64,000 nucleotides of DNA from Crossiella cryophila (GCF_014204915.1 NZ_JACHMH010000001.1:5357501-5421500), one strand, 5' to 3'; positions 1-8,092 are shown, numbered from the stretch's first letter. Notes: generated by a model not told the origin, from the letters alone. Made by a program: numbers and translations.

Positions 1-600
1 TTCGGCGGCTGGTCGGACTACGGGGAGTGGGCCGACCACGACTTCCGCGACCGGTCACCGTCGGAGGAAGCGGGGCCGGGCGGCGGCAGGCCGGTCGTGG
101 TCGAGGCGCTGACCGAGGTGACCCCGATCAGGGTGCCGGCCGAGACCGACGCGGAGTCGGGCACCCGGCGGTCCTGCCGGATCGCCCCGGCGGCCGAGCA
201 CGAGGACGGGATCCGGTTCGAGGCAGGCGATCTGACCCTCGACCTGGATCGCACGGCCCAGCTCATCCGGCCCTACGTCCGCTCCGGCGGCCGCTCGGAG
301 TCCAGCCACGAGCTGGAGTTCGAGACCATGATCGCCGCCGCCCGGCCCTACGCCACCCTGCCACTGCGGGAGATGAGCGCGGACGAGCGGCTGGTGTGCC
401 GCACCTGCGCGCTGCCGCAGTCGGTGGCCGAGATCGCGGTGGCCATCGAGGCGCCGCTCGGCCTGGCCCGCACGATCATCAGCGACGGCATCGACAAGGG
501 ATACCTGCTGGTGCACAGCATCTCGGGCCCGACAACCGGCGGCCTGCCCTCGCTGGAGCTGCTGCGGCGCCTCTACGCCGGACTCGCCCGGCTGATCTGA
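1..600 (+). CDS. DUF742 (CvnC-like) conservon protein, 5' end outside window
   Basis: The frame is open from base 1, so the gene probably starts upstream of the window; an internal GTG at 97 would give 167 residues. The visible part has the DUF742 signature: an LIRPYVRSGGR stretch, then a winged-helix-like C-terminus (LPQSVAEIAVAIEAPLGLART, then DKGYLLVH). In Streptomyces conservons the DUF742 protein (CvnC) works at the membrane with a sensor kinase, a roadblock protein and a small GTPase. All three partners follow here, but DUF742 usually sits between roadblock and GTPase, so its position ahead of the kinase is unusual. The stop is 23 bases before the kinase ATG. The family call is firm; the true N-terminus is unknown. 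Confidence 0.85.
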   Translation, partial: FGGWSDYGEWADHDFRDRSPSEEAGPGGGRPVVVEALTEVTPIRVPAETDAESGTRRSCRIAPAAEHEDGIRFEAGDLTLDLDRTAQLIRPYVRSGGRSESSHELEFETMIAAARPYATLPLREMSADERLVCRTCALPQSVAEIAVAIEAPLGLARTIISDGIDKGYLLVHSISGPTTGGLPSLELLRRLYAGLARLI

Positions 601-623
601 ACCCCACGGCTGACGGAGGCACG

Positions 624-2444
624 ATGAACAGAGACCAGGCGCGAGGACAGGGCAGGCTGCTGCTGCTCGCCTTCGTCCTGCTGTGCGCCCTGCAGTTCGC
701 CACCGTGGCCGCCGCCGCGTCCGGGACTCCCTGGTCGCGCTGGATCGCGCCGGCCGTCGGTGTGGGCTCCCTGCTGCTGGGCGCGCTGATAGCCGTTGGC
801 GCGCGGCGGTTGTGGCACTCGATGGACACCCTGCGCGCCGAGGTGGACGAACTGTCCGCGCGCCGGCTCTCCGAGATCGTGGGCGAGGTCGTGGACGGGC
901 GGGATCCCGAACGCGTCGGCCTGGAGCTGCCCAACCCCACCGACGGCAAGCTGGCCATGCTCATCGACGACGTCCGGCAGGTCTGCACGCACGCGGTGCA
1001 GCTGGCCACCAAACACGACGAGATCCGCTCCGGCTACTCCGAGGTCTTCGTCACCATGTTCCGGCGCACCCAGTCCCTGCTGCTCCGCCAGCTGCAGATC
1101 ATCGAACAGCTGGAGGCTGGCGACCGCAGCTCGACCGACCTGAACCGGCTGTTCCAGCTCGACCACCTGGTCACCAGGATGCGGCGCAACAACGAGAACA
1201 TCCTGCTGCTCTCCGGCACCGAACTGGTCCGCAAGACCAAGGAGCCGGTCCCGGTCGGCGACCTGCTGCGCGCGGCGATCTCGGAGATCGGCTCCTACCA
1301 ACGGGTCCGGATGCTCGACACCCCGGCGGTGCGGGTGTCCAACACCGCGGCCGGTGACCTGATCCGGATCGTGGCCGAGCTGCTGGACAACGCCACCTCC
1401 TTCTCCGCACCCGACCAGCAGGTCACCGTCAAGGCCGAACTGGGCCGCCACCACGGCCTCTCGATCGGGGTGTTCGACAACGGGATCGGCATGTCCGATG
1501 AGGACCTGGACCGGGTGAACCGGCAGCTGCGGCGGCTGGGCTCGGAGGAGATCGCGCGCACCCGCCGGGTCGGGCTGCTCGTGGTCGGCAGGCTGGCTGG
1601 CAAGTACGGGATCCGGGTGGAACTCTTCGGCGGCAACACCGTCACCGGGGTCTCGGCGCTGATCACCGTGCCGAGTTCGGCGTTGCTGGAGGAGGACGAG
1701 GTGCGGGCCGCGCTGCCCGGCGATCCGCGCCGGGGCCTGACCCAGGGCGCGGGCGGCGTGCCGGCGGAACGGCCGGACGCCGCGGTGCTGGTGACCACCA
1801 CGCTGCGGCGGGCCGAGTCCGAGGCGAGAACGCCGGTGCGGGCCAGTTCCCGGCGGCAGTCCTCCTGGTACAGCAGGTCCAGGACGCCGGTGCGGGCGGG
1901 CCAGGCGTGGCGGGATTCCGCCGAGGTGGTCGCCAAGGTGCACGCGGGAGTCTCCGGTGAGCTGCCGATCCGGGTGCCCCAGCGGGCCGCGCCGGAGTCA
2001 CGGCCCATGCCCGGCACCGTCCGGCCCACCTCCCGCTGGTTCCAGGCCAGGGAGGCGGTGGCCCTGCGCCAGCAGGCGGTGCCGTTGCGCCCGCCGGGCG
2101 GAGAGTCCGGACCGGACAACTGGAGGTCCACAGTGGACAGTGAGTGGGAGTCGGCGGGGATCGTGCGGGGCGAGGACGGCCACACCTACACCGAGGACGG
2201 CCTGCCGTTGCGGCGGCAGGGGGCGCAGCTGATCCCCGGCGGCCCGGCCGCCGGGTCCACTTCGGACGCCCCGGGTCCGGCAGCCGCCATCACCCGCGAC
2301 GCGCAGACCACCCGCAGTCGCCTGTCCAGCTACCAGCAGGGCGTGCGCAAGGCCAAGGAACAGGAGAACCGGTCGCGGCCCGCGCCGGACTCCGGCGGCT
2401 GGACGGTGCTGGAGAACAACTATCCGGAAAGTGGTGACAAGTGA
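624..2444 (+). CDS. Conservon-type membrane sensor histidine kinase (CvnA-like)
   Basis: 606 residues. The ATG follows a GGAGG site with correct spacing, and the frame upstream of it is only read-through. Two membrane segments lie near residues 10-32 and 40-60 with almost no loop between them, so there is no large extracellular sensor. The dimerisation helix region (FRRTQSLLLRQLQIIEQLE) precedes a HATPase_c domain with N-box ELLDNATSF (Asn near 256), G1 DNGIGM (near 285) and VGLLVVGRLA. The C-terminal third (from about 370) is basic, Pro/Arg-rich and probably disordered, as in other conservon kinases. The stop overlaps the roadblock start (TGATG), so the two are translationally coupled. Its partners are probably the roadblock, DUF742 and GTPase proteins rather than a classical response regulator. 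Confidence 0.9.
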   Translation: MNRDQARGQGRLLLLAFVLLCALQFATVAAAASGTPWSRWIAPAVGVGSLLLGALIAVGARRLWHSMDTLRAEVDELSARRLSEIVGEVVDGRDPERVGLELPNPTDGKLAMLIDDVRQVCTHAVQLATKHDEIRSGYSEVFVTMFRRTQSLLLRQLQIIEQLEAGDRSSTDLNRLFQLDHLVTRMRRNNENILLLSGTELVRKTKEPVPVGDLLRAAISEIGSYQRVRMLDTPAVRVSNTAAGDLIRIVAELLDNATSFSAPDQQVTVKAELGRHHGLSIGVFDNGIGMSDEDLDRVNRQLRRLGSEEIARTRRVGLLVVGRLAGKYGIRVELFGGNTVTGVSALITVPSSALLEEDEVRAALPGDPRRGLTQGAGGVPAERPDAAVLVTTTLRRAESEARTPVRASSRRQSSWYSRSRTPVRAGQAWRDSAEVVAKVHAGVSGELPIRVPQRAAPESRPMPGTVRPTSRWFQAREAVALRQQAVPLRPPGGESGPDNWRSTVDSEWESAGIVRGEDGHTYTEDGLPLRRQGAQLIPGGPAAGSTSDAPGPAAAITRDAQTTRSRLSSYQQGVRKAKEQENRSRPAPDSGGWTVLENNYPESGDK

Positions 2445-2887
2445 TGACCGAGAAGGACGAGAAGCGGGGAAACTTCGCCTGGCTCATCAACGATTTCGTG
2501 GACCGGGTGCCCGGGGTGGCGCACGGGGTCGCGGTCTCCTCCGACGGCCTGCTCATCGCGGCCTCCAGCTCGCTGCCGGAGGCCCGCGCCGACCAGCTCG
2601 CCGCGGTCGCCTGCGGCCTGGTGAGCCTGACCGAGGGCGCGGCGCGCTGCTTCCAGGCAGGCAACGTCAACGAGACCATCGTGGAGATGGACGCGGGCAC
2701 CATGCTGCTGATGGCCATCAGCGACGGTTCCTGTCTGTCCATTCTGGCCGATCCCGGTTACGACATCGGCCAGATCGCCTATGAGATGACGCTGCTGGTC
2801 GAACGGTTCGGCCACATGCTGACCCCCGGCACCCGGGTGAACGAGGAGGGCCCGTCCGCGGTCACGGCTGGCGCCCAGTCGAACTGA
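2444..2887 (+). CDS. Roadblock/LC7 domain protein (CvnB-like)
   Basis: 147 residues from the ATG overlapping the kinase stop; a GTG at 2441 would add one residue. The single domain begins FAWLINDFVDRVPGVAHGVAVSSDGLLIA, the standard roadblock/LC7 opening, and continues through DQLAAVACGLVSLTEGAA to the C-terminal helix QIAYEMTLLVERFGHML. In this family the fold binds and regulates small Ras-like GTPases, which fits the GTPase gene 28 bases downstream. It has no signal peptide or membrane segment, so it is a cytoplasmic part of the complex. Confidence 0.92.
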   Translation: MTEKDEKRGNFAWLINDFVDRVPGVAHGVAVSSDGLLIAASSSLPEARADQLAAVACGLVSLTEGAARCFQAGNVNETIVEMDAGTMLLMAISDGSCLSILADPGYDIGQIAYEMTLLVERFGHMLTPGTRVNEEGPSAVTAGAQSN

Positions 2888-2915
2888 CCGCGCAATCGGA
2901 AAGGGACGTACTCAG

Positions 2916-3527
2916 ATGAACAACACTGGAATCGGACGCCCGAGGATGTCTTCGCGGGGCCCGGTGATCTCCTCGAAGATCGTGGTGGCAGGCGGCTTCG
3001 GGGTCGGCAAGACAACGTTCGTCGGCGCGGTCTCCGATATCCAGCCGCTCACCACCGAAGCGGTGATGACCGTGGCCAGCGACAAGGTGGACGACCTGAG
3101 CCGGATCCCGGACAAGGGATCGACCACGGTGGCGATGGACTTCGGCCGGGTCGCGGTGGAGGACGACCTGATGCTCTACCTGTTCGGCACACCGGGCCAG
3201 GAACGCTTCTGGTTCATGTGGGACAACCTGGTGCGCGGCGCGATCGGCGCGGTCGTGCTCGCCGACACCCGCCGCCTCGCCGACTCGTTCACCTCGATCG
3301 ACTTCTTCGAGAACCGCAACATCCCCTATGTCATCGGGGTGAACACCTTCGACGGCATCCTGCACCACCCCCTCGAACACGTGCGGCGGGCGATGGCGAT
3401 CGACCCGTCGATCCCGGTGTTCCGCTGCGACGCGCGGATGCGCGGCGAGGTCAAGAGCACGTTGCTGGGGCTGATCAAGTACGTCATGGAGCGGGTGGAG
3501 AAGCTGACCGAGCCCTCGATGGCGTGA
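2916..3527 (+). CDS. Small Ras-like GTPase (CvnD-like)
   Basis: 203 residues. G1 P-loop is GGFGVGKTT (near residues 26-34). The switch II motif is FGTPGQERF, where the canonical DxxG Asp is replaced by Gly-Thr-Pro-Gly as is usual in this family. The base-recognition motif is NTFDG rather than NKxD, also common in actinobacterial conservon GTPases. It is the switch component of the conservon, probably regulated by the preceding roadblock protein. The ATG lies after a GGAAAGGGA purine stretch. The gene ends 25 bases before the redox gene start, so an operon with the thioredoxin and peroxiredoxin genes is likely. Confidence 0.92.
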   Translation: MNNTGIGRPRMSSRGPVISSKIVVAGGFGVGKTTFVGAVSDIQPLTTEAVMTVASDKVDDLSRIPDKGSTTVAMDFGRVAVEDDLMLYLFGTPGQERFWFMWDNLVRGAIGAVVLADTRRLADSFTSIDFFENRNIPYVIGVNTFDGILHHPLEHVRRAMAIDPSIPVFRCDARMRGEVKSTLLGLIKYVMERVEKLTEPSMA

Positions 3528-3552
3528 GGTCGTAGCAGGAAGGTTGACGTTT

Positions 3553-3933
3553 GTGGGCAACGGAAATCGCGAGGTGATCTCGCTCGATGTGGACAATTTC
3601 AGCCCGACGGTGGAGTCCGGCGGGGTGGTGGTCATCGACATCTCCGCGGAGTGGTGCGGGCCGTGCCAGGCCTTCACCGCGGTCTTCCACGAGGCCGCGG
3701 CCAGTACCGAGGGCGTGGTGTTCGGTCACGTCGACACCGACACCCAGCCCGAACTGGGCGCGGCGTTCAACGTGACCGCGATCCCCACGGTGGCGGTGAT
3801 GCGCGGCGGGGTGCTGATCTTCCTGCACGAGGGCTCGCTGAGCGCCCAGGCACTCAACGACGTGATCCGGCAGGCGAAGGAACTCGATCCCGACCAGGTC
3901 TGCGCCTCGGTGGCGGGAAAGGCGGCGCAGTGA
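3553..3933 (+). CDS. Thioredoxin-like protein
   Basis: 126 residues from GTG 3553, chosen because AGGAAGG ends nine bases upstream; a TTG at 3544 would add three residues but lies too close to that site. The active site is intact, WCGPC in VIDISAEWCGPCQAF. The cis-Pro loop (TAIPTVAVMRGGVLIF) and the following beta-beta-alpha unit match classical thioredoxin. A short C-terminal tail carries an extra Cys (QVCASVAGK). It is a cytoplasmic disulfide reductase and its stop overlaps the peroxiredoxin ATG (TGATG). It probably reduces that peroxiredoxin, and it is linked to the upstream conservon by a 25-base gap. Confidence 0.92.
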   Translation: MGNGNREVISLDVDNFSPTVESGGVVVIDISAEWCGPCQAFTAVFHEAAASTEGVVFGHVDTDTQPELGAAFNVTAIPTVAVMRGGVLIFLHEGSLSAQALNDVIRQAKELDPDQVCASVAGKAAQ

Positions 3934-4481
3934 TGCGACTCGAAGTCGGCAACCCGGCCCCGGACTTCACCCTGGAGAACAGTCATCGCGAACCGGTGAC
4001 GCTGTCCTCCTTCGCCGGCCACAAGAACGTGCTGCTGGTGTACTACCCGCGTGCGTTCACCCCGATCTGCCGGGGTGAGCTGTGCCAGCTCCGCGACGAA
4101 CTGGACATCTACCAGAAGTACGACGTGCAGATCATCGGCGTCTCGGTGGACACCCCGTTCAGCCTCAAGGCGTGGGCCAGCCAGCAGGGCTACCCGTTCC
4201 CGCTGCTGTCGGACTTCTGGCCGCACGGTGAGGTGGCCACCACCTACGGCACCTTCGACGACCGCAACGGGGTGGCCCGGCGCGGCACCTTCCTCATCGA
4301 CACCGAGGGCATCATCCGCTTCGCCGAGGTGCAGCAACAGGATGCCGCCCGCGACCAGGACGCCTGGAAGTCCGCGGTGACCTCGATGCTGGGCGCCAGG
4401 GACCTCTCCAAGGTCTCCATCCCGGTGGCCCCGGGGAACTGGATCACCTTGCCCGGCGCCGAGCCGAGCGAGGCGAATTGA
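3933..4481 (+). CDS. Peroxiredoxin (AhpE/BCP type)
   Basis: 182 residues, ATG overlapping the thioredoxin stop. The AhpC/TSA fold begins VGNPAPDFTLENSHREPVTLSSFAG. The peroxidatic site is YYPRAFTPICRGELC, with the peroxidatic Cys in TPIC and a second Cys five residues on, the spacing seen in BCP-type atypical 2-Cys enzymes (mycobacterial AhpE has only one here, as far as I recall). The remainder (IIGVSVDTPFSLKAWASQQGYPFPLLSDFWPHG) is standard. It should reduce peroxides using the coupled thioredoxin. Its 3' end is followed by a 117-base gap, so it is probably the last gene of the unit. Confidence 0.93.
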   Translation: MRLEVGNPAPDFTLENSHREPVTLSSFAGHKNVLLVYYPRAFTPICRGELCQLRDELDIYQKYDVQIIGVSVDTPFSLKAWASQQGYPFPLLSDFWPHGEVATTYGTFDDRNGVARRGTFLIDTEGIIRFAEVQQQDAARDQDAWKSAVTSMLGARDLSKVSIPVAPGNWITLPGAEPSEAN

Positions 4482-4598
4482 GTCGTTGGGGCAGAAACGA
4501 TCGTGTGGATGGACAGTTCCGCCCTGGCACCGGCCGGTACGCGGCGCGGCGGTGCTTGTCTGGGAAAGGACCTGGCTGACTGAGGTGTGAGGTGCCCG

Positions 4599-5075
4599 AT
4601 GTACCTGAAATACGTGTTTGGTCGCCCCGCGACCGGATCCGCGGGCAGGCGCCGGACGATCGCGCGGCCACCGGTGGCCGCCGATCCTGGCGTGCACCCC
4701 GTGCTGGGCATCCCGGCCGCAGCGCCGGGTGCGGACGGCGGACTGGCCTGGCGATCCGCCGTCACCGCCCCGGCCTGGCCGGAACGGGACTGCTACGGCC
4801 GGGGTGGCACGATCGGCGCGTCGCCGGGGGAACTCGCGCTGGCCGCCGGTGCGGAGTTCTTCCGCCTGCGCTGCGCCGACATCGAGGTCGACAACCTGTA
4901 CCTGGCTAAGGGCCAGACCTGGCCGAACCGGATCGGACTGTCCATTGTGGTCACACCGGCCGGGCCGGGCGCCGCCCGGTTCGAGTTGTACCGCGGTGAG
5001 CCGGCCGAGGGCGCGCTGCTCGCCTCGGCCGCGCTCCGGGTCGCTGTCCGCCCGATGCGCATGCCGGAGTGGTGA
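4599..5075 (+). CDS. Hypothetical protein
   Basis: 158 residues from ATG 4599 (GTG 4587 would add four). I do not recognise a family. The protein has no signal peptide or membrane segment. Its first half is basic, then Gly/Ala/Pro-rich; the second half alternates hydrophobic and charged residues (LAAGAEFFRLRCADIEVDNLYLAKGQTW is the most distinctive stretch, with two shorter strands after it) and looks like a small beta-rich domain. The stop overlaps the start of the receiver-like gene, so the two are co-translated and may act together. Codon use is ordinary for the region. Confidence 0.6.
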   Translation: MYLKYVFGRPATGSAGRRRTIARPPVAADPGVHPVLGIPAAAPGADGGLAWRSAVTAPAWPERDCYGRGGTIGASPGELALAAGAEFFRLRCADIEVDNLYLAKGQTWPNRIGLSIVVTPAGPGAARFELYRGEPAEGALLASAALRVAVRPMRMPEW

Positions 5076-5542
5076 ACCCGCCGATGCGCTTCGGTGGCGG
5101 CGGACGGGTGCGGGCCGTGCTGATCAGCGGTGCCCCGGCCATGTGTGAACAACTGCGGCTGCAACTGCGGTTCGGCGATCGGGTGGAGGTCGTCGACACG
5201 GTGAGCGCCTGCGCGGACGGGGTGCCCGCGACCCGCCTGTACCGGCCTGCCGTGGTGGTGCTGAGCCTGGGCAACCGCCGCGGCGGGTGTTGCCGCCACC
5301 TGGTGCGCCCGTTGTCCATGCTGGCGCCGGTGCTGGTGATCATCGACCGGCCGGATGTCCCGCTGGTGCCCAAGCTGCTGGCCGCGGGCGCGCGCAGTTT
5401 CCTGGTCCGCGGTGAGTACACAGTGGACGAACTGGTGAACGCGACCACGGCCACGGCCAGGAACATCGTGCACCTGAGTCCGGCCGCGGCCACCGTGCTG
5501 GTGGACCTGCTGTACGCCCGGCCGGTGAACGTGCCCTTCTGA
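5072..5542 (+). CDS. Receiver-only, NarL-type response-regulator-like protein without DNA-binding domain
   Basis: 156 residues from GTG 5072 (GTGA overlap with the upstream stop); ATG 5084 is an alternative. The fold follows a NarL-type receiver: VRAVLISGAPAMCEQL as strand and helix 1, YRPAVVVLSLGN where PDVVLLDLxM would be, and LVPKLLAAGARSFLVRGEY for the switch region. The phosphoacceptor Asp is Ser, so it is an atypical receiver. It ends with LSPAAATVLVDLL, the linker that normally leads into a LuxR helix-turn-helix, but stops there. It could titrate or dimerise with the full-length atypical LuxR regulators at 13.6, 14.3 and 39.2 kb. Family moderately sure, role inferred. Confidence 0.65.
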   Translation: MNPPMRFGGGGRVRAVLISGAPAMCEQLRLQLRFGDRVEVVDTVSACADGVPATRLYRPAVVVLSLGNRRGGCCRHLVRPLSMLAPVLVIIDRPDVPLVPKLLAAGARSFLVRGEYTVDELVNATTATARNIVHLSPAAATVLVDLLYARPVNVPF

Positions 5543-5611
5543 CACCGCGATGTCAGATCGAGGTCAGGTTCGTGGACGGCCGGTCGCCGGGTCGCCGAGA
5601 ATCCGGCGCTG

Positions 5612-6091
5612 ATGAACTCCACATTCGCTGCCTGCCCGGTGCCTGCGGCCACCGGCGTGTTCCGTGTCGTGGCCACGCACCAGCTCGCCACCGGTGAACC
5701 CGGGGACTCCGCCGGGCTCTGCTACGTGCGGCTGCCGAAACTGGTCCGCGAGGTGGTGGCCAGGGCCGGGATCGGCACCGACGACATCGACTGGGTGGTC
5801 CCGCCGGACGCCGGCGCCGCGGCCTGGCGAATTGTCGGCAAGCTGCTGGGCATCCCGATGGATCGGTTGTGGCAGAACAGCACCGGCGTGCTGCGCCCTG
5901 GGCAGCGGGTGCTGCTGGTCATGGCCGGTCACGAGCTGCCTTGGCGGGCCACGATCCTCGAGGTCGCCGAACTGTTGCCCGTCTGTGCCCCCGCCGGTGT
6001 GTGCCTGTCCACTGGTCCAGACAAGTGCTTGCCCCGGGGATTACCCGCTGTTTGCATCTGCGTGACCGATGAACCCGAAGGCAGTATCTGA
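5612..6091 (+). CDS. Truncated KAS III (FabH-like) C-terminal protein, catalytically dead
   Basis: 159 residues. The middle aligns by eye with the C-terminal half of 3-oxoacyl-ACP synthase III: LPKLVREVVARAGIGTDD, then IDWVVP, then KLLGIPMDRLWQN, then RPGQRVLLVMAG. The catalytic VPHQAN motif reads VPPDAG here, so the His is lost. The segment holding the GNTSAAS Asn motif is deleted between QNST and GVLRPGQ, and the N-terminal half with the catalytic Cys is absent. It therefore cannot be a condensing enzyme. The frame is intact and codon use normal, so it may be a retained non-catalytic protein instead of fresh decay. The C-terminus from residue 120 is unrelated and Cys-rich. Confidence 0.6.
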   Translation: MNSTFAACPVPAATGVFRVVATHQLATGEPGDSAGLCYVRLPKLVREVVARAGIGTDDIDWVVPPDAGAAAWRIVGKLLGIPMDRLWQNSTGVLRPGQRVLLVMAGHELPWRATILEVAELLPVCAPAGVCLSTGPDKCLPRGLPAVCICVTDEPEGSI

Positions 6092-6104
6092 AGGGAGAAT
6101 CAGC

Positions 6105-6515
6105 TTGCGTGGCAAGAAGACTGTGCTGGCACTGACGGGTGTGTTCCTGGCGGCATCGGGTGCCCTCCTCGCCCCGGCGGCGGGGGCGGCGGCAACGGAA
6201 ACCGCGGCGGACCGCTACACCAGGGTGATGTACAACCAGCATGGCGGCAAGTACAACGTCATCACGTTCCAGTGGAGCCCGAACCACACGGTGCGGCTCC
6301 GGCGTCCGCAGCAGTGCACGCGGAACGGCAGTTTCATGACCATCGCCTTCGTGCACGGGACCTTCAGAAGGTCCGGCGACGGCGGCTACAAGAACTGGGC
6401 TTTCCGGGGTAGTTTCACCAGGGGAAGCGGTTCCGAGGAGAAGTTCGTGACCTTCCGGACCAGGAAGAACTCCAGCACCGAGATCCAGAACTGCCCGGAC
6501 GCCTGGCGCGGGTGA
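6105..6515 (+). CDS. Small secreted protein, unknown
   Basis: 136 residues from TTG 6105, chosen because AAGGGAG lies seven bases upstream; an ATG at 6069 lacks such a site and falls inside the preceding gene. A clear signal peptide (RGKK, then a hydrophobic core, then a GAAA-type cleavage site near residue 28) is followed by a mature domain of about 105 residues. The mature part is basic and aromatic (YNVITFQW, YKNWAFRGSF) with two cysteines (QQCTRN and QNCPDAW) that could form one disulfide. I recognise no family; small extracellular binding proteins of actinomycetes look like this. It ends at the shared terminator with the convergent secreted gene. Confidence 0.7.
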   Translation: MRGKKTVLALTGVFLAASGALLAPAAGAAATETAADRYTRVMYNQHGGKYNVITFQWSPNHTVRLRRPQQCTRNGSFMTIAFVHGTFRRSGDGGYKNWAFRGSFTRGSGSEEKFVTFRTRKNSSTEIQNCPDAWRG

Positions 6516-6528
6516 ACGTTGCGCGCGA

Positions 6529-6565
6529 AACCCGGCCGCGGCGTGACACACGCCGCGGCCGGGTT
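6529..6565. terminator. Bidirectional hairpin terminator
   Basis: Perfect 15-bp inverted repeat (AACCCGGCCGCGGCG / CGCCGCGGCCGGGTT) with a 7-base loop, centred between two convergent genes ending at 6515 and 6583. The outer A and T bases give a short T run in both directions. Palindromic symmetry and position support a shared intrinsic terminator. Confidence 0.85.
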
Positions 6566-6582
6566 CGGTTCAGCGGGTTCGG

Positions 6583-6933
6583 TCAGCGGTGCTTGACGTA
6601 CAGCTTCACCAGGAAGCCGCCCCGGCAGTTGGTCTGGTTCGGGCCCTGGTGGACGTCCCGGCTCTGCCCCTTGATCCGGTAACCGGCCGCCTTCGGCCCG
6701 GTGTGCACGCACTTGACCGTCAGCGGCCCCCGGCTGGCGTCCACCGGGAAGGGGCCGTAGCAGCGCCGCTGGCCCGAACTCATGGTGACGCCCACCTGGT
6801 TGGCCTTGCAGAAGAAGGCGGCGGCGGTGGCGTCGGTCGCGGATTCCTGCGCCAGGGCGGCGCCCGCGGGGAGACCCAGGGTGAGCGCGGCGGCCACCGC
6901 CGCCACGCCCAGCGCCTTCTTGATCTTCGACAT
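6583..6933 (-). CDS. Small secreted four-cysteine protein
   Basis: 116 residues. The ATG at 6933 is preceded by GGAAGGG at good spacing; the longer frame (from 6987) is discarded. The signal peptide (SKIKK, then a hydrophobic core) ends at ALA-QE near residue 29. The mature domain has four cysteines (FFCKAN, RRCYGP, VKCVHT, TNCRGG), enough for two disulfides, and a basic C-terminus. No known family is evident. It is convergent with another small secreted protein, and its promoter region (6934-7071) holds the 9-bp inverted repeat at 7013-7037 that resembles motifs upstream of the LuxR genes. Confidence 0.75.
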   Translation of the reverse strand: MSKIKKALGVAAVAAALTLGLPAGAALAQESATDATAAAFFCKANQVGVTMSSGQRRCYGPFPVDASRGPLTVKCVHTGPKAAGYRIKGQSRDVHQGPNQTNCRGGFLVKLYVKHR

Positions 6934-7012
6934 CGTTGACCCTTCCGGAAAGTGGTTCAGGTGACGCCCGATTGTGTTGCGCGGCAACAGGAGACCGGGA
7001 GCTTCCGGAGTT

Positions 7013-7037
7013 GTTCGGGCAAGACCTCTGCCCGAAC
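7013..7037. promoter_or_regulatory. Inverted repeat GTTCGGGCA-N7-TGCCCGAAC
   Basis: Perfect 9-bp arms (7013-7021 and 7029-7037) lie between the MerR gene end and the four-Cys secreted gene start, both on the minus strand. The half-site TGCCCGAA/TTCGGGCA recurs in the intergenic regions at 10.6, 15.1 and 40.0 kb, all near LuxR-type genes, so an operator is the likelier reading. A terminator for the MerR gene is possible, but no T run follows. Confidence 0.5.
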
Positions 7038-7071
7038 CAGTCCGCCGAAGTGATCGGCGACGCGTGCCTGC

Positions 7072-8085
7072 TCAGCTCACGTCGAGGGCGGCGGCGAGCC
7101 ATGCATCGCTCACCTCGCCTGCCGGATCCGGGTGCGGGGTCCCGTTGATGGCGGCCATCAACTCCAGGAACGGGTCGAACAGGCTGGTGAACTCGGCCGC
7201 CGCCCGCGCACCGGCCTGGCTGCCCGCGTCGGCGGGGTCGTAGTTGATCATGGAGTTCCGCAGTTCGGCCAGTCCTTCCGCGTTGACCGGCTGCCCGGTG
7301 GCGGTGGCGGTGAACTCACCGAGGGAGAACAGCAGGCGTTCGGCGATCTCCCTGGCCTTCGGGGTGTCCGGGGCCAGCCCGGACCGCTCCGCCTGCCAGG
7401 CCTCCACCTGGACCTGCCGCAGCTCCTCCGCACGGGCCATCCTCGGTGGCGCGGTCTGGTCCACCGCCCTTGGCGAGGCGAAGGCGGTGTGCAGGTACCG
7501 GCGCACCGCGTCGCGGAACTCCAGCCCCTGCACCAGATCGGCCAGCCTGATCCAGGCCTGGAGCTGCTCGGTGCTGGGCTCGGCCGGGAGCTGGGGCCGC
7601 AGCCGGTGCAGCTGCTCGGTGTAGGCGGGGTGCACGGTGAGTCCGGTGGTGACCTCCGTCCAGAAGGCGTCCAGCAGCTGGTTGCGGTGGTCGTCGGACA
7701 TGGCGGCGAGGTTGTGCATGAGGGCTACCCGTTCAGTGGTGGTCGGCTGGTTCACGATGGTGCGCAGGACTGCCCGCCGGGCGTGCAGATCCCGCATCTG
7801 GCGCTCGATCAGCTCCAGATGGGTGGCGGCCAGCTCACCCAGGCTGGTCTCCTCGGCCAGCAGCTTGCGGATGTCCTCCAGGCCCGCACCCAGATCGCGC
7901 AGGGTGCGCACGAGGTCCAGCCGCGCGATGGCGCCGATGTCGTAGAACCGGTGTCCGCTGTCGGTCTGTCTGGTCGGCGCGATCACCCCGGCGTCGGCGT
8001 AGTACCTGATGGCACTCACGCTCAGCCCGGCCCGTCGCGCCGCGTCCCCGATGGGGTACAGCTCGTTCTCGTTCATGTCGTCCAC
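7072..8085 (-). CDS. MerR-family transcriptional regulator
   Basis: 337 residues from GTG 8085, which has GAGG seven bases upstream; ATG 8076 lacks a site. The N-terminal winged helix (YPIGDAARRAGLSVSAIRYYADAGVIAP, then GHRFYD) is classical MerR, followed by a coiled-coil dimerisation helix (DIRKLLAEETSLGELAATHLELIERQMRDL). The remaining 200 residues are helical, with several Trp and Arg-rich stretches, and probably form an effector-binding domain, because the protein is twice the length of metal-type MerR proteins. No Cys clusters point to metal binding. A near-palindrome resembling MerR/SoxR boxes lies just upstream of its start, so autoregulation is likely. Confidence 0.9.
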   Translation of the reverse strand: MDDMNENELYPIGDAARRAGLSVSAIRYYADAGVIAPTRQTDSGHRFYDIGAIARLDLVRTLRDLGAGLEDIRKLLAEETSLGELAATHLELIERQMRDLHARRAVLRTIVNQPTTTERVALMHNLAAMSDDHRNQLLDAFWTEVTTGLTVHPAYTEQLHRLRPQLPAEPSTEQLQAWIRLADLVQGLEFRDAVRRYLHTAFASPRAVDQTAPPRMARAEELRQVQVEAWQAERSGLAPDTPKAREIAERLLFSLGEFTATATGQPVNAEGLAELRNSMINYDPADAGSQAGARAAAEFTSLFDPFLELMAAINGTPHPDPAGEVSDAWLAAALDVS

Positions 8086-8092
8086 TGTGGAA

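Noticed and set aside
27-623. Upstream in-frame extension of the kinase gene
   Set aside because: The frame is open by chance over the DUF742 gene; the ATG at 624 has the GGAGG site and starts a proper membrane segment.
7013-7037. Hairpin read as MerR terminator
   Set aside because: No T run on the relevant strand, and the half-site recurs in promoter regions elsewhere; an operator is preferred, but this is not certain.
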